The notes under the pieces: generated by a model
Database searches by the model: none
What the model saw: the letters and a program-made list of their open reading frames with translations, nothing else
Told to the model about the DNA's origin: nothing
Part shown: positions 26,455-35,593 of the stretch, in pieces
Numbering within the stretch: the stretch's first letter is position 1
Layout of the letters: every line of letters starts with the position of its first letter
NCBI GenBank assembly: GCA_037446725.1
Contig: JBBIIC010000004.1
Location: forward strand, 1 to 64,000
Direction: 5' to 3'
DNA: 64,000 nt
From: JBBIIC01 sp037446725
Lineage (GTDB): Bacteria; Actinomycetota; Coriobacteriia; Anaerosomatales; SLCP01
Program-made: the position numbers and the translations under genes

Positions 26455-27713
26455 TGGGCACACTGACCGAGGACACCCCTGTGTTCGCAGCGGTCGAACG
26501 GGCCATCGCCGACATCGCCGCTGGCCGACTGGTCATCGTGGTTGACGACGAGTCCCGCGAGAACGAGGGAGACCTCGTCATGGCTGCCGAGAAGGTGTCA
26601 CCGGAGGCGATCAACTTCATGGCCACGCACGGGCGCGGCCTGATCTGTCTCCCGATGACGGGTGAGCGCCTCGATGAGCTGCGCATCCCACCGATGACCC
26701 AGACGAACACCTCCGAACAGGGAACGGCGTTCCACGTCTCCATCGGAGCGAAGGGCCGCATCTCGACCGGCATCTCCGCGGCGGACCGTGCCGCCACCGT
26801 TCGTGCGGCGATCGACCCGGACACCGTCTCCGATGACATCTCGATGCCGGGACACGTGTTCCCGCTGCGAGCGAAGCCTGGTGGCGTCCTTGAGCGAGCG
26901 GGGCACACAGAGACCGCGGTGGACCTTGCGAGACTCGCCGGGCTGTACCCGGCGGGAGTGATTTGCGAGATCATGAATCCGGACGGGAGTATGGCCCGGC
27001 GACCGCAGCTGGAGGAGTTCGCGCGCGAACACGGGCTTGCCATGGTGACAGTCGCCGACGTCATCCGGTTCAGGCGGCGCACGGAGCGCCTCGTCGAGCG
27101 CAGCTCCACGGTCGATCTCCCGACCCGCTACGGACGTTTCACGGCGCACGGCTACACGTCCAGGGTCGACGGGTCCACCCACATCGCGCTCGTGGCAGGC
27201 GATGTAGCGGGGCAGAGCGACGTGTTGGTGCGCGTGCACTCCGAATGCCTCACCGGGGACGTCTTCCACAGCCTGAGGTGCGACTGTGGCGCTCAGCTCG
27301 AAGAGGCCATGCGTCGCGTACAGGAGGCCGGCAGGGGAGTGGTCCTCTACATCGTCGGCCACGAGGGCAGGGGCATCGGGCTCGCCAACAAGCTGAGGGC
27401 CTACGAGTTGCAGGAGGCCGGGGCTGACACGGTGGAGGCGAACGAAGCACTCGGGTTCGCACCCGATCTGCGCGACTACGGCATCGGCGCACAGATCCTC
27501 GTGGACCTCGGCCTGACATCGATGCGTCTGATGACCAACAACCCGACGAAGATCGTGGGACTCGAAGGGTACGGGTTACGCGTGACCGAGCAGGTTCCGC
27601 TCGAGGTGCCGGCGTGCGATTCGAACCGTGCATATCTGCAGACGAAACGCGAGAAGATGGCGCACACGCTCGTCCTTCCGGACGAAGCGGCCACGGAAGG
27701 AGAAGATGCGTGA
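26451..27713 (+). CDS. ribBA: 3,4-dihydroxy-2-butanone-4-phosphate synthase / GTP cyclohydrolase II
   Basis: 420 residues fusing both entry steps of riboflavin synthesis. The RibB half (1-205) has [16 protein letters not shown] and [21 protein letters not shown]. The RibA half has [18 protein letters not shown] with the zinc cysteines and [12 protein letters not shown]. It uses ribulose-5-phosphate and GTP. ATGATG at the start gives two possible initiation codons; the first makes an ATGA overlap with ribE. Confidence 0.95.
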   Translation: MMGTLTEDTPVFAAVERAIADIAAGRLVIVVDDESRENEGDLVMAAEKVSPEAINFMATHGRGLICLPMTGERLDELRIPPMTQTNTSEQGTAFHVSIGAKGRISTGISAADRAATVRAAIDPDTVSDDISMPGHVFPLRAKPGGVLERAGHTETAVDLARLAGLYPAGVICEIMNPDGSMARRPQLEEFAREHGLAMVTVADVIRFRRRTERLVERSSTVDLPTRYGRFTAHGYTSRVDGSTHIALVAGDVAGQSDVLVRVHSECLTGDVFHSLRCDCGAQLEEAMRRVQEAGRGVVLYIVGHEGRGIGLANKLRAYELQEAGADTVEANEALGFAPDLRDYGIGAQILVDLGLTSMRLMTNNPTKIVGLEGYGLRVTEQVPLEVPACDSNRAYLQTKREKMAHTLVLPDEAATEGEDA

Positions 27714-28177
27714 TGGCAACGTACGAAGGCAATCTGATCGGGACCGGGCTGAGAGTCGGTATCGTCGTCAGCCGGTTCAACGAGCTGCTCTCAGGCCGGC
27801 TCCTGTCGGGCGCGCAGGATGCGCTCGGACGTCACGGCGTGGCAGCCGACGACGTTGACGTCGCTTGGGTGCCGGGTGGATTCGAGATCCCGCTTGTCGC
27901 CAAGCAGATGGCGTCATCGGGCAGGTACGACGCGGTGGTCGCGCTGGGGGTCATCATTCGCGGCGGGACGCCGCACTTCGACTACGTCGCCGCAGAGGTC
28001 TCCAAGGGCGTTGCCGCGGCATCGCTCGATACCGGTGTCCCGGTCATGTTCGGGGTCATCACGGCCGACACGATCGAGCAGGCCGTCGAGCGGGCGGGCA
28101 CGAAGGCCGGCAACAAAGGCTGGGACGCAGCACTCGGAGCGATCGAGATGGCGAACCTGAGCAAGGCCCTCTCGTAG
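27713..28177 (+). CDS. ribH: 6,7-dimethyl-8-ribityllumazine synthase
   Basis: 154 residues. It condenses the RibA/D and RibB products to lumazine. [19 protein letters not shown] at the N-terminus, [13 protein letters not shown], and [19 protein letters not shown] with the catalytic His are all present, and the length is typical of the capsid-forming enzyme. Its ATG overlaps the last base of the ribBA stop. It is the last rib gene; a hairpin terminator follows 20 bases later. Confidence 0.95.
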   Translation: MATYEGNLIGTGLRVGIVVSRFNELLSGRLLSGAQDALGRHGVAADDVDVAWVPGGFEIPLVAKQMASSGRYDAVVALGVIIRGGTPHFDYVAAEVSKGVAAASLDTGVPVMFGVITADTIEQAVERAGTKAGNKGWDAALGAIEMANLSKALS

Positions 28178-28197
28178 CCACGCTCGCCCGAGAAACC

Positions 28198-28229
28198 AGG
28201 AAGCCCCGGCCTGATGGTCGGGGCTTCCT
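28198..28229 (+). terminator. Intrinsic-type terminator hairpin after ribH
   Basis: An 11-bp perfect stem, AGGAAGCCCCG against CGGGGCTTCCT, encloses a 10-base loop 20 bases after the ribH stop. There is only a weak T-rich tail, as is common in high-G+C genomes. It ends the riboflavin operon. The 240 bases from here to the next start contain no gene; a TAGAAT -10-like hexamer at 28417-28422 is the only notable element. Confidence 0.8.
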
Positions 28230-28468
28230 CCGTGTCCAGTGGGCTCTCGCCACCCTGTGGCTGTCAGCCGTGGACCGATGGTCTCCTCGCCGCCTCGGAA
28301 GGCGGGTGTCACACAGTATCAGAGGTACCCATTCGCAACAAGGGAAGGTACGTTCGATTCGACGAGCGGCGTGTGCAAGCCGCCGAGTGGCGCCCCCGGT
28401 CCGCTCTTCGGTCGGATAGAATGGACCGGTGCACGACCCGCGAGCGGCCCGGCTACGGAGGAGTCACG

Positions 28469-29161
28469 ATGGCAACAGCGGACGGCCGTACGCCCCATGG
28501 ACAGGACGAGCGGACGACCGTGCTCGAGGTGTTCGGCGTCAAGCTTGCCGTGAGGAATCGAAGGCTCGCCGAGATTCTGACCATGGACGCCGCCGAGGCG
28601 CTCGGGTTTGACAAGCGCGAGACAGGCACGGGCCATATGCCTGCTGAGCAGGCGCAACCCGACCTGCTGGTAGAAGCGGCACCCGATCTGCTCCTGCCGG
28701 TGCCGGGCACCGAGGAGGAGGCCGAGTCGAGACTGCGCACGCAGTTCCGGCTCGAGGCCGACGCCGTTGCCTCCGGGCTCGGCTTCGACGTCCTGCCGGG
28801 CGGTCGCTGGCAACCCCCCGCCACACCGCTGATTCACACCCGCATCCTCGTTCGCACGCCGACGCCCGCAGCGGCCGCACACATGGTCGCGAAGCTCAAC
28901 GACGTCGTCCTCGCGTCGGCGGAGTCGCCCGCGTCGGTACTGCTGATCGCGTCGGACCGCGCCGCGGTTCCATCCCTCCTGACCGCGATCCACGCCCGGG
29001 GGCTGCACACGTCCTTTCGCGTTGTGACTCTGAGCGACCTGAAGCTGCTGAAGGTCGCGTCCGCCAACGCCCCCGACCCTGCGGCCATGGCGGCCGCCTT
29101 CCTGTCCCCTGCGGGCGGTGTAGACGTCGGCTTCGCGCTCGGTACCTTGCGGACTGAGTGA
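28469..29161 (+). CDS. Hypothetical protein of unknown function
   Basis: 230 residues, soluble, with no signal peptide, membrane segment or Cys cluster. I recognise no family. Residues 20-45 (LEVFGVKLAVRNRRLAEILT, then MDAAEALGFD) are probably helical. The middle is acidic with Pro. Residues about 105-200 (HTRILVRTPTPAAAAHMVAK, SVLLIASDRAAVPSLLTAI) look like an alternating alpha/beta fold, with hydrophobic strands every 25 residues. The ATG is preceded by a perfect GGAGGAG six bases upstream; upstream in-frame sequence overlaps the ribH terminator and is rejected. It stands alone between the rib terminator and the Rrf2 promoter. A TAGAAT lies 46 bases before the ATG. Confidence 0.72.
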   Translation: MATADGRTPHGQDERTTVLEVFGVKLAVRNRRLAEILTMDAAEALGFDKRETGTGHMPAEQAQPDLLVEAAPDLLLPVPGTEEEAESRLRTQFRLEADAVASGLGFDVLPGGRWQPPATPLIHTRILVRTPTPAAAAHMVAKLNDVVLASAESPASVLLIASDRAAVPSLLTAIHARGLHTSFRVVTLSDLKLLKVASANAPDPAAMAAAFLSPAGGVDVGFALGTLRTE

Positions 29162-29197
29162 TATCCACGTGTACAGAAACAGCTCGTGTGAGGCCTC

Positions 29198-29226
29198 TTG
29201 ACACCCCCGTGAGGCCGGTCTATCTT
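29198..29226 (+). promoter_or_regulatory. Strong promoter for the rrf2-iscS-iscU-mnmA group
   Basis: A perfect -35 TTGACA is followed after 17 bp by TATCTT. It is the best -35 match in the window outside the tRNA promoter. The Rrf2-type operator begins just downstream, so transcription would be controlled by the regulator it encodes. Confidence 0.75.
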
Positions 29227-29229
29227 CAG

Positions 29230-29255
29230 AAATCATACTGTTTTGGTAGGGATTT
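29230..29255 (+). promoter_or_regulatory. Putative Rrf2/IscR-type operator
   Basis: An interrupted dyad, AAATC-x-TAC on the left and GTA-xx-GATTT on the right, is centred on TGTTTTG immediately after the -10 hexamer. Its position over the expected transcription start fits autorepression by the Rrf2 protein encoded 23 bases downstream. The match to a known IscR box is only partial. Confidence 0.5.
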
Positions 29256-29277
29256 CTGCGAAGGGCTCGGTTCGACC

Positions 29278-29727
29278 ATGCGACTCACCGCCAAGAGCGA
29301 GTACGGCTTGCTTGCGATGATAGACCTCGCATGCCGCGCCGAGGCGGGCCCGGTCAGTGCACGGGAGATCTCTGACCGTCAGGGCATACCGGCGAAGTAC
29401 CTGGAGCAGCTCTTCGTCGGGCTGAGGAAGGCCGGCCTGGTGAGTGCCGTCCGCGGCGCGAGAGGGGGGTTCGTCCTGGAGCGTGACCCCGGCGACGTTA
29501 ACGTTCTCGACATCGTCGAAGCGCTGGAGGGCTCGCTTCGCCCGACGGTGTGCGACGGAGAGCGGGCGGCGCTGTGTGGGCGGGGAGACTCGTGCGCGGC
29601 CTCCGGCGTGTGGGACCGTGCGACGCAGGCCGTTCGTGAGGTACTCGGCTCGACGACGCTCGCTTCGCTCGCGCAGGCACAGGAAGTACTCGACGCGACC
29701 GGCGATTCGGCAGCCGGCGGGAAGTAG
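29278..29727 (+). CDS. Rrf2-family (IscR-like) transcriptional regulator
   Basis: 149 residues. The N-terminal winged helix-turn-helix reads MRLTAKSEYGLLAMIDLA, then VSAREISDRQGIPAKYLEQL. The wing VRGARGGFVLER is typical of Rrf2. Three cysteines in C-x7-C-x5-C at about residues 92-106 are placed where IscR binds its [2Fe-2S] cluster, so it probably senses cluster supply. Directly followed by iscS and iscU, whose expression it likely controls with its own. The ATG chosen is the canonical family start; an upstream in-frame GTG-type extension runs through the promoter. Confidence 0.9.
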   Translation: MRLTAKSEYGLLAMIDLACRAEAGPVSAREISDRQGIPAKYLEQLFVGLRKAGLVSAVRGARGGFVLERDPGDVNVLDIVEALEGSLRPTVCDGERAALCGRGDSCAASGVWDRATQAVREVLGSTTLASLAQAQEVLDATGDSAAGGK

Positions 29728-29734
29728 GGAGCTG

Positions 29735-30925
29735 ATGGAGACTCACGACGTGTACCTCGACTATGCAGCCACCACACCCGTCGATGAGCGGGTCGTCGAG
29801 GCCATGCTTCCGTACTTCACCGACGTGTGGGGCAATCCGAACAGCCTGTACAGGCGCGGACGGGAGGCCTATACGGCGCTCGAGTCAGCGCGCGAGCGGG
29901 TGGCCGCTGCCATCGGGGCCGCTACGCCCAACGAGGTCCTCTTCACTGGCGGAGGGACCGAATCGGACAACGCCGCGCTTGTGGGGATCGTCGCTCGGAC
30001 GCCGGCGTCGCGACGTCACATCATCGTGTCCGCGTTCGAGCACCATGCAGTTCTCGAACCGGCGCACTTCCTCGAGAAGTCGGGGTATGAGGTGACGTAC
30101 TTGACGCCCCGGCCCGAGGGCTACGTCGATCCCGACGATCTGCGTGCCACCGTGAGCGACGAGACCGCGCTCGTGTCGGTCATGCATGGCAACAACGAGA
30201 TCGGCACCCTGCAGCCCGTGCGCGAACTGGCCGCGGTCGCCCGCGAGCGCGGCGCCCTGTTCCACACGGATGCCGCACAGACGCTCGGGAAGGTGCCGTT
30301 CAACGTCGCCGAACTGGGGGTTGATGCCGCCTCGTTCTCGGGACACAAGATCTACGGGCCCAAGGGCATCGGGGTGCTGTATCTCAAGCGCGGAACCGGG
30401 TTCGCACCGCTCATACGGGGTGGTGGCCAGGAGTTCAAGAAGCGCTCGGGTACTCAGAACGTCTCCGGGGCCGTCGGGTTCGCCACAGCGCTCGAGATCA
30501 TGCTCGCCGAGATGGACGAAGAAGACGTGCGCCTGTCGGGTCTGCGCGACCGTATCGTTGAGGGAGTCACCGGTACCATCGAGAACACGGTGGAGAGTGC
30601 GAGTTACCCCGAACGGCTCCCGAACATCGCTCATCTCATCATCAAGGGGGTCGAGGGGGAGGCGATGCTCCTCCAGCTCGACGCCAAGGGTGTGGCGGTA
30701 TCAACCGGGTCGGCGTGCTCGTCGGGGAGTCTCGAGCCGAGCCATGTCCTGCTGTCCATCGGCTGTCCGGCCGAGCTTGCGCACGGCTCGGTCCGGGTAT
30801 CGGTGGGGCGCTTCACGACAGCCGAGGACGTCGAGTACTTCCTCGAGGTCTTCCCGCCGATCGTCGAAAGGCTCAGGGCCATGTCGCCTCTGTACGACAG
30901 GATGTTCGGGTCCGGCGCACGCTAG
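29735..30925 (+). CDS. iscS: Cysteine desulfurase (IscS/NifS type)
   Basis: 396 residues, a PLP enzyme that takes sulfur from cysteine for Fe-S clusters and tRNA thiolation. VYLDYAATTPVDERVVEAM is at the N-terminus. HTDAAQTLG precedes SFSGHKIYGPKGIGVLY with the PLP lysine, and the persulfide Cys is in GSACSSGSLEPSHVL. Seven bases separate it from the Rrf2 stop. It is followed by iscU and then mnmA, so it probably serves both cluster assembly and 2-thiouridine synthesis. Confidence 0.95.
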   Translation: METHDVYLDYAATTPVDERVVEAMLPYFTDVWGNPNSLYRRGREAYTALESARERVAAAIGAATPNEVLFTGGGTESDNAALVGIVARTPASRRHIIVSAFEHHAVLEPAHFLEKSGYEVTYLTPRPEGYVDPDDLRATVSDETALVSVMHGNNEIGTLQPVRELAAVARERGALFHTDAAQTLGKVPFNVAELGVDAASFSGHKIYGPKGIGVLYLKRGTGFAPLIRGGGQEFKKRSGTQNVSGAVGFATALEIMLAEMDEEDVRLSGLRDRIVEGVTGTIENTVESASYPERLPNIAHLIIKGVEGEAMLLQLDAKGVAVSTGSACSSGSLEPSHVLLSIGCPAELAHGSVRVSVGRFTTAEDVEYFLEVFPPIVERLRAMSPLYDRMFGSGAR

Positions 30926-30974
30926 CGACCACCGATGAAGGGCTTCGCGCCCATATGCGAGGGAGGAACGCCCC

Positions 30975-31442
30975 GTGCTCTACAGCGACAAGGTTATGGA
31001 CCACTTCAACAATCCGCGCAATGTCGGCGTCCTCGAGGATGCCGATGGTGTCGGAGAGGTCGGCAACCCCACGTGCGGTGACGTCATGAAGATCTCGATA
31101 AAGGTCGACGACGACCGCATCGGCGACATCAGGTTCCAGACGCTCGGATGCGGTGCGGCCATCGCGACGAGCTCCATCGTGACCGAGATGGCCCGTGGCA
31201 TGACGCTCGAAGAGGCGGTATCGATCACCAAGAAGCAGGTCGCCGACGAGCTCGGCGGTCTGCCGCCCGCCAAGATGCACTGCAGCGTGCTGGCCACTGA
31301 CGGCCTGAAGAAGGCGGTCGACGACTACCTCGTGCGTCACGGGCGGGACCCCATTGCGATCGGCACCATCGCCCACGACGACCCCGATTTCGATCCGCAC
31401 GCCGAAGAGCACGACGAGGCCTGCGACATTCCCGAGGAGTAG
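30975..31442 (+). CDS. iscU: Fe-S cluster assembly scaffold (IscU/NifU N-terminal type)
   Basis: 155 residues. The scaffold cysteines are in NPTCGDVMK, LGCGAAIATSS and KMHCSVLATDGL, and the N-terminus YSDKVMDHFNNPRNVG is diagnostic. It builds [2Fe-2S] clusters from sulfur delivered by IscS. The C-terminal 30 residues are acidic and rich in His/Glu/Asp, longer than in standard IscU, and hold one further Cys. The GTG start has GGGAGGA upstream. Confidence 0.94.
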   Translation: MLYSDKVMDHFNNPRNVGVLEDADGVGEVGNPTCGDVMKISIKVDDDRIGDIRFQTLGCGAAIATSSIVTEMARGMTLEEAVSITKKQVADELGGLPPAKMHCSVLATDGLKKAVDDYLVRHGRDPIAIGTIAHDDPDFDPHAEEHDEACDIPEE

Positions 31443-31451
31443 CGCCACGCC

Positions 31452-32501
31452 GTGTCGAACACCTGGGTGGCGATGAGCGGCGGCGTGGACTCCTCGGTCG
31501 CCGCAGCGCGCCTCGTGCAGACCGGACACCGCGTGACCGGTGTGACGATGCAACTCCTACCCGAGGGCGACGAGCCCGGACGGTGTTGCTCCACCGATGC
31601 CGTGAGAAGCGCGCGACGCGTGTGTGATCTACTCGGCATCGAGCACTACACGCTGAATATGCGCGACATCTTCGATCGAGAGGTCGTGGAAGGGTTCGTC
31701 TCGGCGTACGCTTCGGGGCTCACCCCGAATCCTTGCATCGACTGCAACGACCGCCTGAAGTTCGCGGCGCTGCTCGCCAAAGCGCGCACCCAGGGAGCCG
31801 ATGCGCTCGCAACCGGGCACTACGCCCGGATCATCTCAGATGCGGAAGGCAGTCGGTGGCTCGAGCGGGGCCTGGACCGGGCCAAGGACCAGTCCTACTT
31901 CCTGTACCGGCTGACCGAGCCGGCCATCAGCCACGTGCTCTTCCCGCTGGGAGTGGCGACCAAGGACGAGATTCGCGAGGAGGCGCTTCGACTGTCGCTA
32001 CCGAGCGCCGGGCGTCCGGAGAGCCAGGAGGTCTGCTTCGTTCCGGACGAGGCAGGCGCGTTCGTTGCCGGGCGGTGCGTGGCGGCGGCCACTCCCGGGC
32101 CGATTCTCGACGCCCGAGGCAAGCGGCTCGGCACTCACCGGGGTATCGCCTACTACACTACTGGCCAGCGCAAGGGTCTCGGGCTTGCGGGCGGGCCGTG
32201 GTACGTCTCGGCGATCGATGCCCGGACCAACGTCGTCGTGGTCGTGTCCGGTTGTCCCGACGAGATCTCGTGTGTCCAACTCACCGATGTGGTATGGCGC
32301 GCGGGGCCTGATACGGCCGTCGATGCGGTGGTCCGCTACCGGGCCATGCCGGTTCCTGCACGGGCTGTGCGCACCGCTGAAGGGTTGAGTGTGGAGTTCG
32401 ATCGCCCGGTGGCCCGCATCGCGCCGGGCCAGGCTGTCGTATGCTACACGGGTGAACGTGTCGTCGGCGGGGGAGTGGTGAGTACGAACACATGCTCATA
32501 G
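31452..32501 (+). CDS. mnmA: tRNA-specific 2-thiouridylase
   Basis: 349 residues. It thiolates U34 of tRNA-Lys, Glu and Gln, using persulfide from IscS and ATP. The PP-loop is MSGGVDSSVAAA near the N-terminus; the catalytic cysteines are in NPCIDCNDRLKF and SQEVCFVPD. GHYARI and KDQSYFLYRL are family blocks. The insertion GDEPGRCCSTDAV is typical of the Gram-positive branch. The GTG start is nine bases after iscU. The last 10 bases overlap the next gene. Confidence 0.94.
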   Translation: MSNTWVAMSGGVDSSVAAARLVQTGHRVTGVTMQLLPEGDEPGRCCSTDAVRSARRVCDLLGIEHYTLNMRDIFDREVVEGFVSAYASGLTPNPCIDCNDRLKFAALLAKARTQGADALATGHYARIISDAEGSRWLERGLDRAKDQSYFLYRLTEPAISHVLFPLGVATKDEIREEALRLSLPSAGRPESQEVCFVPDEAGAFVAGRCVAAATPGPILDARGKRLGTHRGIAYYTTGQRKGLGLAGGPWYVSAIDARTNVVVVVSGCPDEISCVQLTDVVWRAGPDTAVDAVVRYRAMPVPARAVRTAEGLSVEFDRPVARIAPGQAVVCYTGERVVGGGVVSTNTCS

Positions 32502-33289
32502 ACGTGCACATGCACACCTCCCGTTGCGGACATGCCGATGGCTCGGCCCCCGAGTACCTGGCAGCCGCACGCGAAGTCGGTCTCGACGTCATCGCCTTCA
32601 CCGATCACCTTGCGCTTCCGGACGGTTACGACCCCGACGGCGAGTACGCGATGCGTCCGTGGGAGCTTCCCGGGTACGTCCGCGAGATTCTCGATCTTGC
32701 CCGTGCCTCTACCGCCCCCGTTGTCCTTCTCGGCATCGAAGCCGACTGGGTGCCCGCACACCGGGCTGCGACTGCGTGCGCTGTCGCTGAACACCCCTTC
32801 GACGTCGTTCTCGGTTCCGTGCACTTCCTGCAGGACTGGGCGTTCGACGACCCCCGGCTCATCGACGAGTGGTCGGTGCGCGACGTCGCAGACGCCTGGC
32901 ATGAGTACTTCGAGGCGTTCACGCAAGCGGCCGCGAGTGGTCTCTTCGATGTCATGGCACACCCGGACCTCGTGAAGAAGTTCGGCCATGTGCCCCCCGG
33001 CAATCTCACCTCGCTCTACGATCATGTGGCCGCAGCCGTCGCCGACGCAGGCGTGGCGATCGAGGTCTCTTCCGCGGGGCTGCGCAAGCCCTGCGCCGAG
33101 ATATACCCCTCGGACGCCCTGCTCGCTGCGTTTCGCAGGGCCGGCGTGCCCGCCACCACAGGATCGGACGCCCACACCCCCTCGGAGGTCGGCCTCGGCC
33201 TGGACCAAGTGCGCGCGGCACTTGCCCGAGCGGGATACGACGCCATCGTCTACTACCAGGCCAGGGAGATGCGGGAGGTGCCGCTGTGA
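32492..33289 (+). CDS. PHP-family phosphoesterase, histidinol-phosphatase (HisJ)-like
   Basis: 265 residues. Metal-binding motifs of the PHP fold are clear: DVHMHTSRCGHADG at the N-terminus, AFTDHLALPD, GIEADW, GSVHFLQDWAFDD, DVMAHPDLVKKFG and TTGSDAHTPSEVG. This motif set matches HisJ-type histidinol-phosphate phosphatases, the step after HisC. No other his genes are near, so the substrate could differ. It starts inside the 3' end of mnmA and overlaps the next start by four bases. Confidence 0.85.
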   Translation: MLIDVHMHTSRCGHADGSAPEYLAAAREVGLDVIAFTDHLALPDGYDPDGEYAMRPWELPGYVREILDLARASTAPVVLLGIEADWVPAHRAATACAVAEHPFDVVLGSVHFLQDWAFDDPRLIDEWSVRDVADAWHEYFEAFTQAAASGLFDVMAHPDLVKKFGHVPPGNLTSLYDHVAAAVADAGVAIEVSSAGLRKPCAEIYPSDALLAAFRRAGVPATTGSDAHTPSEVGLGLDQVRAALARAGYDAIVYYQAREMREVPL

Positions 33290-34380
33290 GCGTGACTGTC
33301 GGCGACGTGTTGAGCGCCGTGCACGAGGCCTTCCCACCCGAATGGGCAGAGGCCTGGGACGCTGTGGGACTGCTTGCCGGCGATTCCAGCGCTCAGGCTG
33401 GAACCGTTCTCGTCTCACTGGATCCCACACGCGACGCCCTCAGCCGGGCCGCTGAGACCGGGGCGGGGGTGCTCGTCACACATCACCCGGCGTTCCTGGT
33501 CCCTGCGGACCGGATGGTCCCGGAAGCGGCCGGGGTGACATTCGACGCGGTTCGGTTCGGCGTCGCACTGATCTGCGCCCACACCAACCTCGACCGGGCA
33601 CCTGCGGGCGCAGGCGCTCTCGCACGCACGCTCGGACTGGACGAGGGGGAGCCACTCGAAGACGCCCCGCTGCCGGTTGTCATGGTGACTGCGTACGTCC
33701 CGTCCGACCACAGAGGGGTAGTCACGCGGGCGATGGCGGCAGCCGGCGCGGGGAGGATCGGCGAGTATCGCGAGTGCTCGTTCTCTGTCGAGGGCACCGG
33801 ACGGTTCACGCCTGCTGCGACCTCCGACCCCTTCACGGGAACGGCTGGACAGGCCGCAGCCGCCGGCGAGGTCCGCGTCGAGATGGTCACCCCACCCGCA
33901 CGTGCGGCCGCGGTGGTGGCTGCGGCACGCGGCGCCCACCCGTACGAGGAACCGCTCATCGTCGTCGCCAACGCGACGATCGCGCGTGGGTCGGCGCGCA
34001 TGGGGCGCGTCAGCGAACTTCCCACTCCGACGACTCTTGGCGAGTTCGCCGCAGCGACCTCGGTCGCCTTCGGCATCACCCCGCGTGTATGGGGAGAGCC
34101 CGGCGTTCCGGTCGCACGCGTGGCTACTGCGTCCGGCTCTGCCGGATCGCTGATTGCGTCGGCATTGCGGGCGCGCGCGGATGTCCTGGTCGCCGGCGAG
34201 GTGCGTTATCATGACGCGCAGGCCGCATCCGAGGCGGGTCTCGGCATCATCGAGATCGGGCACGACATCTCGGAGTGGCCGCTCGTGCCCGTGCTTGCCG
34301 AGGCTGTCAGGGCGACACCCGGTCTCGACCCAGCATCTGTCCTGGTCGATTCGCCGGCGGCCGCGTGGTGGACGCCGTGA
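33286..34380 (+). CDS. Nif3-like dinuclear metal centre protein
   Basis: 364 residues, the long form of the Nif3/YqfO family, a hexameric toroid with a di-metal site. Motifs are EAWDAVGLL at the N-terminus, VTHHPAFLVP and CAHTNLDRAP, and near the C-terminus VAGEVRYHDAQAA and IEIGHDISEWP with the metal His and Glu. The middle, around residues 125-235, is the inserted CutA/PII-like domain of long members. The biochemical role is unsettled; it is annotated elsewhere as a GTP cyclohydrolase I type 2 homologue. GTG start in a GTGA overlap. Confidence 0.9.
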   Translation: MSVTVGDVLSAVHEAFPPEWAEAWDAVGLLAGDSSAQAGTVLVSLDPTRDALSRAAETGAGVLVTHHPAFLVPADRMVPEAAGVTFDAVRFGVALICAHTNLDRAPAGAGALARTLGLDEGEPLEDAPLPVVMVTAYVPSDHRGVVTRAMAAAGAGRIGEYRECSFSVEGTGRFTPAATSDPFTGTAGQAAAAGEVRVEMVTPPARAAAVVAAARGAHPYEEPLIVVANATIARGSARMGRVSELPTPTTLGEFAAATSVAFGITPRVWGEPGVPVARVATASGSAGSLIASALRARADVLVAGEVRYHDAQAASEAGLGIIEIGHDISEWPLVPVLAEAVRATPGLDPASVLVDSPAAAWWTP

Positions 34381-34390
34381 GGAGTGAATG

Positions 34391-35119
34391 ATGGACCAGC
34401 CTGCTGCCCTGCTTGCGCTCCAGGAGTGCGATCTCGAGATCAGGCGCGCTACCAAGCAGCTCGAGGAAATGCCGGAGAAGCGCGCGATCCTTGAGACACG
34501 CCACAAGACGGTTGAGGTCCAGCAGTTGAGGGCCAAGGGGGAGGAACTTGTCCACCGGCTCGACCGCGCGATTGCCGCCAACAACGATGAAGTCGCGAGT
34601 GTCGATGAGAAGATCGCAGCTGTCCAGGCGACTCTCGACAGCGGGCAGGTCACCAACCCCAAAGAGGTGCACAACCTGTCGCGCGAGATGGATGCGCTGA
34701 AACGGCGTGAGGACAAGCTCGACAACGAGACGATCTCCCTCATGGAGCGTGCTGAGAAGGCCCGGGAGCAAGTCGCTAGGATCGATGTCGCCCTGGAGCG
34801 CCTCGCCGCGAGGGAGTCGGAGCTCATCGCCGCCTACCAGGAGAAGGGCGGCGAAGTGCAGGCGCATCTCGAGGAACGCAACAAGACCCGCGGTAAGTTG
34901 GCTGCAGCCCTCGGGGGCCACCTGTTCGCGAAGTACGAGACGGCTGCTGAAGCCAAGGGAGGCATCGGTGCGGCCCGACTCCTCGACGTCGCATGCTCCG
35001 CCTGCCGGATCGAGCTGCCTGCGGAGCGCGTCCGCGAACTGCGCGACGGCCCCGACATCGGGATCTGTCCGAACTGCAGACGGCTCCTGGTCGTCCGGGG
35101 CGCCGACGATGCCGGGTAG
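34391..35119 (+). CDS. Coiled-coil protein with C4 zinc ribbon
   Basis: 242 residues. Residues about 10-165 are a long charged coiled coil. The C-terminus has CSAC and CPNC separated by about 26 residues, a C4 zinc ribbon (zf-RING_7 type) as in the family found next to Nif3-like genes. Its role is probably nucleic-acid or partner binding, but nothing is established. The second of two adjacent ATGs is taken because AGGAG lies six bases before it. It overlaps the RNase H gene by 11 bases. Confidence 0.85.
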   Translation: MDQPAALLALQECDLEIRRATKQLEEMPEKRAILETRHKTVEVQQLRAKGEELVHRLDRAIAANNDEVASVDEKIAAVQATLDSGQVTNPKEVHNLSREMDALKRREDKLDNETISLMERAEKAREQVARIDVALERLAARESELIAAYQEKGGEVQAHLEERNKTRGKLAAALGGHLFAKYETAAEAKGGIGAARLLDVACSACRIELPAERVRELRDGPDIGICPNCRRLLVVRGADDAG

Positions 35120-35582
35120 CACGCGGGACTGCGTCCTGTACACCGATGGCGGTTCCCGCGGCAATCCGGGGCCGGCAGGCTCGGGGTATCTGTTGCTGAA
35201 CGCCTCCGGGTCGACGCTGCGCGCGGCGGGCCACTTCATCGGACATGCCACCAACAACCAGGCCGAGTACGACGCACTTGTGCGCGGCCTGCGCGCCGCC
35301 CGGGAGCACGGCTGCCGGGACCTCGAGGTCCGCATGGACAGCGAACTCATCGTCAGGCAGATGACGGGTCGCTACCGCGTCAAGAACGCCGGGCTCAAGA
35401 ACCTGTTCACACAGGCCCAGCGGTTGGTTCGCCATTTCGAGAGCGTGCGGTTCGTGCACGTCAGGCGTGAGCGCAACGTCGAGGCGGACCGTCTTGCGAA
35501 CCAGGCGATGGATGCCCGGGCAGACGTGGGCGATGTGATCGGGGAGTGCGATGCCCCAGACGATCAGGGAACGTTGTTCTAG
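35109..35582 (+). CDS. RNase H family protein
   Basis: 157 residues. The RNase HI fold is shown by LYTDGGSRGNPGPAGSGYLL (first Asp), NNQAEYDALVRGL (Glu), RMDSELIVRQMTGRY (Asp) and RERNVEADRLANQAMD (last Asp). This matches the stand-alone RNase HI type of Gram-positive bacteria, which degrades RNA in RNA-DNA hybrids. The ATG lies within the end of the zinc-ribbon gene. Start and end are otherwise unambiguous. Confidence 0.9.
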   Translation: MPGSTRDCVLYTDGGSRGNPGPAGSGYLLLNASGSTLRAAGHFIGHATNNQAEYDALVRGLRAAREHGCRDLEVRMDSELIVRQMTGRYRVKNAGLKNLFTQAQRLVRHFESVRFVHVRRERNVEADRLANQAMDARADVGDVIGECDAPDDQGTLF

Positions 35583-35593
35583 GAGGTCGCGGA

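Noticed and set aside
33415..34827. A 470-codon open frame antisense to the Nif3-like and zinc-ribbon genes
   Set aside because: Mirror of third-position G+C bias; the sense genes carry recognisable metal-binding motifs and tight start-stop overlaps.
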